13,930 bases of DNA from Scleromatobacter sp045810285 (GTDB lineage Bacteria; Pseudomonadota; Gammaproteobacteria; Burkholderiales; Burkholderiaceae_C): positions 1 through 13,930 of the forward strand of contig JBJMWE010000147.1 in assembly GCA_045810285.1 (NCBI GenBank). Direction: 5' to 3'. The translations under genes were made by a program, and so were the position numbers. This document shows, piece by piece, positions 1 through 6,388 of the stretch (positions are counted from its first letter, which is position 1; every line of letters begins with the position of its first letter). The notes below the pieces were generated by a model, which did not search any database, was not told where the DNA came from, and was given only the letters and a program-made list of their open reading frames with translations.

Positions 1-29
1 CATGCCGATCGTGGTCGGGGCGGGGCTCC

Positions 30-97
30 CCGCGCAACTTTCAAGACCTGACACCAACGGGAGGCGGCTGGCCGCGCAACTTTCAAGACCTGACACC
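30..97. repeat. Two direct copies of a 26-bp repeat, 42-bp period
   Basis: Positions 30-55 and 72-97 are identical over 26 bp. The core reads CAACTTTCAAGACCTGACAC, and the copies are separated by 16 bp of unrelated sequence. The block sits 8 bp beyond the paaK stop codon. The repeat is AT-richer than its surroundings and does not look coding. Similar GTCAGGTCTTG-containing strings are, from memory, scattered between genes in beta- and gammaproteobacteria and are sometimes found near REP-associated (RAYT) transposases. That link is inference, because no transposase is visible here. The copies may be the edge of a longer array that starts outside the window. Confidence 0.75.
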
Positions 98-104
98 GCA
101 TTGG

Positions 105-1412
<1,308 letters not shown>

Positions 1413-1413
1413 T

Positions 1414-1851
1414 TCAACCCTCCGCGGCAAGCACCGGCTTGCCCTTCATCGTGTAGGAACGGCCGCGGAACGCCAGCACGCGCTCGTCGCGCTGGTTGCG
1501 CACGTCCACGTCGTAGACGCCGAGCCGGCCCGTCCTGCTCACCTCGACGGCGATGGCCACGAGCTGGTCGCCGAGCTTGCCCGGCGCGATGATCTGCACG
1601 TCGAAGCCTGCGGCCACGGTGATCTCGTTGTAGGCGTTGCACGCGAACGCGAAGCACGAGTCGGCCAGCGCGGCCAGCAGCCCGCCCTGGCAGGTGCCGT
1701 AGCCGTTGAGCATGTCCTCGCGTACCGTCATGGTCATCGTGCAGCTGCCCGGGCCGATGGCCGCGACGCGCATGCCCAGGCCCTGCGAGGCGCGGTCGGT
1801 GGACCACAGGTGGTCGCGCACGCGTTCGGCGATGCGTTGCGGCTCGGACAT
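1414..1851 (-). CDS. paaI: Hydroxyphenylacetyl-CoA thioesterase PaaI (hotdog fold)
   Basis: Small hotdog-fold thioesterase that releases CoA from dead-end aryl-CoA intermediates of the phenylacetate pathway. The product is 145 residues, close to E. coli PaaI. The diagnostic region NGYGTCQGG...LADSCFAFACN spans residues 49-71. Asp64 aligns with the catalytic Asp61 of E. coli PaaI, and the C-terminal GVYDVDVRNQ and FRGRSYTM strands also match the family. One oddity is that the usual CHGG loop reads CQGG, with Gln at 55. The start ATG shares its A with the TGA of paaG, and the stop is one base before the paaK ATG, so the three genes are probably translationally coupled. Confidence 0.94.
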   Translation of the reverse strand: MSEPQRIAERVRDHLWSTDRASQGLGMRVAAIGPGSCTMTMTVREDMLNGYGTCQGGLLAALADSCFAFACNAYNEITVAAGFDVQIIAPGKLGDQLVAIAVEVSRTGRLGVYDVDVRNQRDERVLAFRGRSYTMKGKPVLAAEG

Positions 1852-2669
1852 CAGCGGTCCTTGAAGACGGCCGGACGCTTCTGCTGGAACGCCGCCACGC
1901 CCTCGGCGAAATCGTGCGCGCGACCCAGCTCGCCCTGCATGTGCGCCTCCAGCGTGAGCGCATCGGACAGCGTCAGCGACTGCGACGCGTCGAGCGCCTG
2001 GCGCGTGGCGACCAGCGCCCTGGACGGCATCGCGGCGAGCCTGTCGGCCAGTGCGCGGGCCTGCGCCAGCAGGTCGGCGTCGTCGACCACCTGCCAGATC
2101 ATGCCCAGGCGTTCGGCGTCGGCGGCGGACAGCTTGTCGCCCGTCATCGCCAGCGCCAGCGCGCGCGGGCGGCCCACCAGGCGCGGCAGCAGCCAGGTGC
2201 CGCCGCAGTCGGGGAGCAGCCCGATCCTGGCGAAGGCCTGGATGAAGCTGGCCGAGCGCGCGGCCACCACGATGTCGCAGCAGAACGCGAAGTTCGCGCC
2301 CGCGCCGGCCGCCACGCCGTTGACGGCGCACACCACCGGCACCGGCATCGCCTGGATGCGCAGCGCGAGCGGGCGGTAGTTCTTCTCGATGACGGCGGCG
2401 ATGTCGGGCTTGCCGTCGGCGCCGGCGGCCATGCCGGGGTCGTTCAGGTCCTGCCCGGCGCAGAAACCGCGGCCGGCGCCGGTGATCAGCACGGCGCGCA
2501 CGGCGTCGTCGGCGGCGGCGGCGTCGAGCGCGGCGCGCAGCTCGGCGTGCATGTCCTGCGTGAAGCTGTTGAGCGCGGCCGGGCGGTTGAGCGTCAGCGT
2601 GCGCACGGCGCCCCGCTGGGCCACCAGGATCAGCGCGTCGGGCGACGACAGGAGCGTGTCTTCGGACAT
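1851..2669 (-). CDS. paaG: 2-(1,2-epoxy-1,2-dihydrophenyl)acetyl-CoA isomerase PaaG
   Basis: Crotonase-superfamily enzyme that converts ring-1,2-epoxyphenylacetyl-CoA to oxepin-CoA, preparing the ring for hydrolytic opening. The 272-residue product has the oxyanion-hole segment GRGFCAGQDLND (66-77), the second oxyanion block AVNGVAAGAGA (115-125), and GLLPDCGGTWLLPR with Asp154 in the position of the catalytic Asp of PaaG. The GMIWQVVDD stretch is also characteristic of PaaG rather than generic enoyl-CoA hydratase. The ATG at 2669 has a GAGG site 8 nt upstream. The reading frame stays open further upstream, but that stretch lies in the leader and promoter region. It is first in the operon, with a predicted leader of about 130 nt. 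Confidence 0.95.
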   Translation of the reverse strand: MSEDTLLSSPDALILVAQRGAVRTLTLNRPAALNSFTQDMHAELRAALDAAAADDAVRAVLITGAGRGFCAGQDLNDPGMAAGADGKPDIAAVIEKNYRPLALRIQAMPVPVVCAVNGVAAGAGANFAFCCDIVVAARSASFIQAFARIGLLPDCGGTWLLPRLVGRPRALALAMTGDKLSAADAERLGMIWQVVDDADLLAQARALADRLAAMPSRALVATRQALDASQSLTLSDALTLEAHMQGELGRAHDFAEGVAAFQQKRPAVFKDR

Positions 2670-2790
2670 GGGCTTGCCTCGGAAGGGCCGTTGCGGGCCC
2701 CGGTCTGGGTTGGGCGGGCGCCGGATACGCGTCCGGCCGTCGCTCGAAAGGGTTGTCTCCCCCACCAGCATCGCTGGCTTGGTCGATTCT

Positions 2791-2810
2791 TTGACCGACC
2801 GGTCGGTTAA
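2791..2810. promoter_or_regulatory. Palindromic operator, probable PaaR (TetR family) site
   Basis: TTGACCGACCGGTCGGTTAA is a 20-bp palindrome with 9 of 10 arm positions matched, centred between 2800 and 2801 in the paaG/paaY intergenic region. It resembles the ACCGACCGGTCGGT-type sites that comparative studies assign to PaaR-like TetR repressors of phenylacetate genes in betaproteobacteria. I recall this rather than having searched it. The site overlaps the -10 of the leftward promoter by one base and covers the -35 and spacer of the rightward one, so a bound repressor should block both. No paaR gene lies in the window. Confidence 0.82.
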
Positions 2811-2819
2811 TCTTAGACT
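2791..2819 (+). promoter_or_regulatory. Predicted sigma70-like promoter of paaY
   Basis: A -35 TTGACC (2791-2796), a 17-nt spacer and a -10 TAGACT (2814-2819) point toward paaY. The palindromic operator occupies the -35 and most of the spacer. The leader to the paaY start would be about 50 nt. Confidence 0.5.
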
Positions 2820-2838
2820 CCCCGTTGATCCAGCGCAA
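2810..2838 (-). promoter_or_regulatory. Predicted sigma70-like promoter of paaG-paaI-paaK
   Basis: On the minus strand a -35 TTGCGC (2838-2833), a 17-nt spacer and a -10 TAAGAT (2815-2810) are present. The start of transcription would fall near 2803, inside the palindromic operator. This is the classic arrangement for repression by blocking initiation. Confidence 0.6.
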
Positions 2839-2878
2839 GCCCGCACGCTGGGCACTGCCATTACTGAGGTAAACCCGA

Positions 2879-3487
2879 ATGCCCTGCTACGAGATCGACG
2901 GCCTGCGCCCGGTCGTCCACCCGACGGCCTACGTCCACCCCACCGCGGTGCTCATCGGCGACGTGGTGGTCGGCCCCGGCGCCTACATCGGCCCCTGCGC
3001 GAGCCTGCGCGGCGACTTCGGGCGCATCGTGCTCGGGAACGGCTGCAACGTGCAGGACACCTGCGTGATCCACGGCTTTCCGGCGTCCGACACGCTGCTG
3101 GAGGACAACGCCCACGTCGGCCACGGCGCGGTGCTGCACGGCTGCGTGATCCGCGCCGATGCGCTGGTGGGCATGAACGCCGTGGTGATGGACGAGGCCG
3201 AGATCGGCCCCGGCGCCTTCGTCGCGGCCAGCGCCTTCGTGCGCGCCGGCCTCAAGGTGCCGCCCCGCTCGCTGGCCGCGGGCGTGCCGGCGAAGATCCT
3301 GCGCGAGCTCAGCGACCAGGAGCTCGGCTGGAAGCGCGCGGGCACCGCCACCTACCAGCGCCTGACCGAGCGCTGCCTGGCCACGATGAAGGAATGCGCG
3401 CCGCTCGCCGCGGAAGAGCCCGGGCGCCCGCGCCTGGCGGCCGGCACCGTCCAACCCCTGGTCGCCACGAAGCGCGACGCCGGCTGA
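2879..3487 (+). CDS. paaY: Phenylacetate pathway protein PaaY (gamma-carbonic anhydrase-like hexapeptide repeat)
   Basis: Left-handed beta-helix protein of the gamma-carbonic anhydrase/hexapeptide-repeat family. PaaY is reported as a thioesterase that assists PaaI in protecting the phenylacetate pathway from CoA-bound dead-end products. The 202-residue product shows repeated imperfect hexads (for example IGDVVV-GPGAYI-GPCASL), the CVIHGF block, and HVGHGAVLHGC. The expected three zinc ligands are His65, His82 and His87. A C-terminal helical tail with WKRAGTATYQRL is typical of PaaY/CaiE proteins. The ATG has a GAGG site 9 nt upstream. It is divergent from paaG and shares the palindromic operator, which supports the paa assignment over a general carbonic anhydrase. 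Confidence 0.92.
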   Translation: MPCYEIDGLRPVVHPTAYVHPTAVLIGDVVVGPGAYIGPCASLRGDFGRIVLGNGCNVQDTCVIHGFPASDTLLEDNAHVGHGAVLHGCVIRADALVGMNAVVMDEAEIGPGAFVAASAFVRAGLKVPPRSLAAGVPAKILRELSDQELGWKRAGTATYQRLTERCLATMKECAPLAAEEPGRPRLAAGTVQPLVATKRDAG

Positions 3488-3542
3488 ACGTCCGGTCGAC
3501 GCGCCCTCGCCGTTTCGCGTACCCTTGCGATGGTTCATGGGG

Positions 3543-3570
3543 TTGGCGCATCCCGCGCGGCTTGCAAAAT
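3543..3570 (+). promoter_or_regulatory. Possible promoter for the 123-aa small protein
   Basis: TTGGCG (3543-3548), a 16-nt spacer and CAAAAT (3565-3570, preceded by TTG as a partial extended -10) precede the gene by about 28 nt. This is a moderate match to sigma70 consensus in an otherwise very GC-rich stretch. Confidence 0.35.
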
Positions 3571-3597
3571 CCACCCCTACATCCGGGAGACACAAGA

Positions 3598-3969
3598 ATG
3601 GATCAACGCGAGTTCGAGGCGGTGGTGGACGAGTTCGGCGCCGACCTGCAGGACCTGGTCGAGCTGGTGGAGACGGCGCGCTACGAGCAGGCGACGGCCG
3701 TCGAGATCTCGCGGCTGCTCGACGCCCGGGAAGACCTGCTGGTGCTGGTCAACAAGCTGCCCGCCCTGCGCGCCGCGGAACCGCCCGTCACCATGGACGT
3801 GCCCCTCGCGAGCCTGCGCGCGCGCATCGCCCACGCGCGCGAGGCGCTCAAGGCCAGCCACGAGTCCAAGGAGATCCTGCAGATGGTCTCCGAGACGGGC
3901 GAGACCTTCGCCACCCTCGTGGCCCCGCTGCAGGCCGCCGGCCGCTGGCCCAAGGGCCGCGCGCGATAG
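3598..3969 (+). CDS. Uncharacterised small helical protein (123 aa)
   Basis: I do not recognise a family. The 123-residue product begins MDQREFEAVVDEFG and is acidic in its N-terminal half. It is rich in Leu, Glu, Ala and Arg with few helix breakers apart from one central proline-containing segment (AAEPPVTMDVP, near residues 59-69). It is therefore probably two helical hairpins. It has no signal peptide, membrane segment, cysteine or obvious metal site. A GGAG site 8 nt upstream supports the ATG, and codon use matches the neighbours, so the gene is probably real. It lies 27 nt upstream of the endonuclease V-like gene in the same orientation and could be co-transcribed with it. No function can be assigned from sequence alone. 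Confidence 0.72.
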   Translation: MDQREFEAVVDEFGADLQDLVELVETARYEQATAVEISRLLDAREDLLVLVNKLPALRAAEPPVTMDVPLASLRARIAHAREALKASHESKEILQMVSETGETFATLVAPLQAAGRWPKGRAR

Positions 3970-3983
3970 TCCGCCGTTTCTGA

Positions 3984-3989
3984 CGACAA
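3984..3989 (+). promoter_or_regulatory. Possible -10 element for a leaderless start
   Basis: GACAAT lies 7 nt before the ATG at 3997, and no Shine-Dalgarno sequence precedes that ATG. A -10 box at this spacing would put the transcription start at or next to the ATG, as in leaderless mRNAs. No convincing -35 was found. Confidence 0.3.
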
Positions 3990-3996
3990 TGCGTCC

Positions 3997-4509
3997 ATGA
4001 AACTTGTCATGGACGTCCACATCGAGGGCGAGACCGCCCGCGTCGGCGCCGTCGCGTTCGACGACTGGGCCGCCGCCGAAGGCACGCGCAACCATGCGCT
4101 GGCCATCGCCCACGTCGAGAAGCCCGCCAAGGGCGAGCTCGACCTGCGCGCCCTGCCCTGGCTGATCCAGCTGGTCGAGGCCAACCGCCTGCAGCCCGAA
4201 GTCATCGTCCTCGATGGCTTCGTGCACCTGGACGCCCAGGACACTCCCGGCCTCGGCCGCCGCCTGCACGACGCGCTCGCCGGCCGCAGCGCCGTCATCG
4301 GCGTCTCGAAGTCCGTCTTCAAGGGCAGCGACACGCCCGACCAGTTCTGCATCTTCCGCGAGGACGAGACGCCGCCGCTGGTCGTCACCTGCGCCGGCAT
4401 CGACCTCGGCGCCGCGAAGGCGCGCGTGCGCATGATGCACGGGCGCAAGCGCGTGCCGACGCTGCTGAAGCTGGCGGCGCGCATCGCCAAGGGCAGCGTC
4501 GAGGCATGA
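3997..4509 (+). CDS. Endonuclease V-like protein, short and divergent
   Basis: The 170-residue product follows the order of endonuclease V (deoxyinosine 3' endonuclease) motifs. These are an N-terminal MDVHIEG strand with Asp6, a central IVLDGFVHLD block with Asp73, IGVSKSVFKG matching the family IGVAKS segment, and the C-terminal PLVVTCAGIDL block ending in RVPTLLKLA. It is shorter than the roughly 220-residue E. coli Nfi. The conserved glutamate of the FRE/RELP motif is replaced (DLRALP, Ala52), and the His of the usual SPGH motif is absent. Cleavage activity is therefore doubtful, or the protein may belong to a divergent subfamily with other chemistry. The start lacks a ribosome site. Homology is inferred from motif order. 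Confidence 0.68.
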   Translation: MKLVMDVHIEGETARVGAVAFDDWAAAEGTRNHALAIAHVEKPAKGELDLRALPWLIQLVEANRLQPEVIVLDGFVHLDAQDTPGLGRRLHDALAGRSAVIGVSKSVFKGSDTPDQFCIFREDETPPLVVTCAGIDLGAAKARVRMMHGRKRVPTLLKLAARIAKGSVEA

Positions 4510-4523
4510 CCGCGGGAGGACGC

Positions 4524-4598
4524 ATGCGATCGGTACCGACGGCAACCAGGCGCAGGCGGACCGGTCTCACCCTGGCAACGACACCTTCGAAGCGCTGA
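4524..4598 (+). CDS. Possible 24-aa arginine-rich leader ORF before the methyltransferase
   Basis: ATG at 4524 is preceded at 6 nt by GGGAGGA, the strongest ribosome-binding site in this part of the window. It opens a 24-codon frame (MRSVPTATRRRR... ending PSKR) that terminates at 4598, 3 nt before the methyltransferase ATG, which itself lacks a ribosome site. The layout suggests a short translated leader whose termination delivers ribosomes to the next start. The peptide has no recognisable family. It could also be chance sequence, with the Shine-Dalgarno match coincidental. Confidence 0.4.
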   Translation: MRSVPTATRRRRTGLTLATTPSKR

Positions 4599-4601
4599 AC
4601 A

Positions 4602-5198
4602 ATGGACCAGATCACCCTCGCCGCCTACGACGCCGACGCCGCCCGCTACGCCGCGGACTGGAACGCGCAGCCGCCGCCCGTCGACCTGTACGCGCAACTG
4701 AGCGCCTGGTTCACGCCGGGCCCGACCGCGGAGATCGGGTCCGGCAGCGGCCGCGATGCCGCATGGCTGGCGGCCCATGGCTTCGACGTGCACGGCTTCG
4801 ACGCGTCCGAGGGCCTGCTGGCGCACGCCCGCGCCGCGCACCCGGGCATCCCGTTCGCGTCGGCGACGCTGCCCGAGCTGGCCGGCGTCGCGCGCGGGGC
4901 GTGGCAGAACGTGCTGTGCGAGACGGTGATCATGCACCTGGACGCCGCGCAGGTCGCGCCGTCGGTGCGCACGCTGCTGGCGCTGCTGCGCCCGGGCGGC
5001 ACCCTGTACCTGAGCTGGCGCGTGACGGAGGATGCGTCGACGCGCGACCCGGCGGGCCGGCTCTACGCGGCGTTCGACAAGTCGCTCGTCACCAACGAGC
5101 TCGCGCCGGGCGACACGATCGTCTTCGACGAGGACGCCACCAGCGTGGCGTCGGGCAAGCGCCTGCAGCGGCTCGTGATCCGGCGCGCGGCGGCCTGA
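4602..5198 (+). CDS. Class I SAM-dependent methyltransferase
   Basis: The 198-residue product has the Rossmann-like methyltransferase core. Motif I is AEIGSGSGRDAAWLAAHG (about residues 43-60), the strand-2 acidic residue is in HGFDAS (Asp67), then come CETVIMHLD near residues 107-115 and the RPGGTLYLSWR motif. It most resembles small-molecule methyltransferases of the Methyltransf_11/25 type. The acceptor substrate cannot be read from sequence. The ATG at 4602 has no clear ribosome site and may depend on the short ORF ending 3 nt upstream. It is on the same strand as the endonuclease V-like gene and convergent with the alpha/beta hydrolase gene. Confidence 0.85.
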   Translation: MDQITLAAYDADAARYAADWNAQPPPVDLYAQLSAWFTPGPTAEIGSGSGRDAAWLAAHGFDVHGFDASEGLLAHARAAHPGIPFASATLPELAGVARGAWQNVLCETVIMHLDAAQVAPSVRTLLALLRPGGTLYLSWRVTEDASTRDPAGRLYAAFDKSLVTNELAPGDTIVFDEDATSVASGKRLQRLVIRRAAA

Positions 5199-5272
5199 AG
5201 AACCCGTGAACGAATCCGACACGCCCGCTCGTCACGCGCCGCTCGAGCGCGCCGCGTTCATTCACAGGTTCT
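5199..5272. terminator. Imperfect inverted repeat between convergent genes, possible bidirectional terminator
   Basis: Arms 5199-5214 (AGAACCCGTGAACGAA) and 5257-5272 (TTCATTCACAGGTTCT) are complementary at 14 of 16 positions, with a 42-nt GC-rich loop between. They fill the gap between the stop codons of the methyltransferase and hydrolase genes. There is no T-run, so an intrinsic terminator is only a possibility. Confidence 0.35.
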
Positions 5273-5278
5273 GATCCG

Positions 5279-6232
5279 TCAGAACACCGTCACGCGGCGG
5301 TCGTCCTCTTCGAAGATCGACGTGGTCTCCACGTAGTCGAGGTAGGCCGAGTCGTATGCGTCCGGCGCGGCGAAGCGGCGCGTGAACGCGAGCGCCGTGT
5401 CGGCGACCTCGCGCCAGCCGCTGTCGATCACCAGCGAGTGGCCGCGGCCGGGGATCTCGACGATCTCGGTGTGCCCCGGGTTGAGCAACTGCTGGCGGTA
5501 CGTGGCGTTGGCGATGGCCCACGGCACGGTGTTGTCCTTCTGCCCCGAGATGACCAGCAGCGGGCCGCGCTCCTGGTTCAGCGTGTCGACCTGCGCCTCC
5601 GTCCACGGATTGAGGTTGGCCGTGGCGGCCTGGAACAGCGGCGCGCCCGGCGCCGGCACGGCGAACTCGTCGTACAGCGCACGCGCCTCCTCTTCGCTCA
5701 CCGCGTTGGCGAACGCGAAGCGGAACTGCTCGAAGCTCAGGCCGACCGCGCGGTGGCGGTTCGACAGGCTGCCCAGCACCGGCCACGAGGCCTTCAGCGC
5801 CGACAGCGGCAGCGGCAGCACGCCGCGGAACGGCGCCGGGTCGATCGCCACGGTGACGTGCGACTGGCTGCGCCCCGCGAGGATCTGCGCCAGCAGGCCG
5901 CCGAACGAGTGGCCGACGACCACGGGCTTGCGCTCGAGCTGCGAGATGACGGTCGAGAAATGGTCGGCCACCTGGCCCACCGTCTTGCCGGCCATCGCCT
6001 CGGGGTGGGCATTGGCCTCGGCCACGCTGGACGGGTCGCCGGGCCAGCCCGGCGTCAGCGCGATGTAGCCGGCGTCCTCGAAGACCTCGGCCCAGCGCCG
6101 CCAGCTGTCGGGCAGCAGCCACAGGCCGTGCACGAAGACGACGGGTTGGAGCCCCGAGACGTTGGCGCGCTGGACCTGCGCGCGTTCGGCCGCCGTGAGG
6201 CTGCCCGCGGATGACGATGCCGAAGTGCCCAT
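5279..6232 (-). CDS. Alpha/beta hydrolase
   Basis: The 317-residue product has the alpha/beta-hydrolase fold elements. These are VVFVHGLWLLPDSW (oxyanion strand, residues 31-44), the nucleophile elbow GHSFGG with Ser109, the acid strand LLVISGQKDNTVPW with Asp233, and GRGHSLV with His265. The substrate is unknown; a broad esterase/lipase-type role is likely. There is no signal peptide, so it is probably cytoplasmic. The ATG at 6232 has GGGGAG 7 nt upstream. In-frame starts further upstream (TTG 6301, ATG 6292) overlap the predicted promoter and are rejected. The C-terminus carries an acidic extension (SIFEEDDRRVTVF) beyond the core fold. Confidence 0.88.
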   Translation of the reverse strand: MGTSASSSAGSLTAAERAQVQRANVSGLQPVVFVHGLWLLPDSWRRWAEVFEDAGYIALTPGWPGDPSSVAEANAHPEAMAGKTVGQVADHFSTVISQLERKPVVVGHSFGGLLAQILAGRSQSHVTVAIDPAPFRGVLPLPLSALKASWPVLGSLSNRHRAVGLSFEQFRFAFANAVSEEEARALYDEFAVPAPGAPLFQAATANLNPWTEAQVDTLNQERGPLLVISGQKDNTVPWAIANATYRQQLLNPGHTEIVEIPGRGHSLVIDSGWREVADTALAFTRRFAAPDAYDSAYLDYVETTSIFEEDDRRVTVF

Positions 6233-6255
6233 GCGCCTGCTCCCCGCCGGATCCG

Positions 6256-6272
6256 GGCCTCGACATGAGGCC
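6256..6272. promoter_or_regulatory. Perfect inverted repeat in the hydrolase leader
   Basis: GGCCTC-GACAT-GAGGCC is a perfect 6-bp inverted repeat with a 5-nt spacer in the 5' untranslated region. It overlaps a second small one, GACAT-N7-ATGTC (6262-6278). It lies about 12 nt downstream of the predicted transcription start, so it may act as an operator or as an mRNA hairpin. Function is not known. Confidence 0.3.
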
Positions 6273-6290
6273 AATGTCCGATCCGGATTC

Positions 6291-6318
6291 ATCGTATCCA
6301 AATGTAGCCGGACGTCAA
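6291..6318 (-). promoter_or_regulatory. Predicted sigma70-like promoter of the alpha/beta hydrolase
   Basis: On the minus strand TTGACG (6318-6313), a 16-nt spacer and TACGAT (6296-6291) form one of the best consensus matches in the window. The leader would be about 52 nt with the ATG at 6232. A short imperfect palindrome, GGATAC-GAT-GAATCC, straddles the -10. Confidence 0.6.
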
Positions 6319-6364
6319 CAGGGGGTCTGCCGCCCTCCCCGGTTTCGAGGAGGTCCGTTACATC

Positions 6365-6384
6365 GCGTCGGTCCGGCGCGACGC
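6365..6384 (-). terminator. Small hairpin after the aminopeptidase stop
   Basis: GCGTCG-N8-CGACGC forms a perfect 6-bp GC-rich stem beginning 4 nt past the M1 peptidase stop codon. No U-run follows, so it is a weak terminator candidate or an RNA 3'-end stabiliser. Confidence 0.33.
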
Positions 6385-6388
6385 CTGC

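Noticed and set aside
30..97. A CRISPR array
   Set aside because: Only two copies with a 16-bp spacer; the repeat length is plausible but the spacer is far too short and no cas gene is present.
1413..1430. Upstream TTG start for paaK
   Set aside because: It lies inside paaI and has no ribosome site; the ATG at 1412 has GGAGGG at ideal spacing.
6233..6301. N-terminal extension of the alpha/beta hydrolase to TTG 6301 or ATG 6292
   Set aside because: Both would start at or upstream of the predicted -10 at 6291-6296, while ATG 6232 has a good ribosome site.
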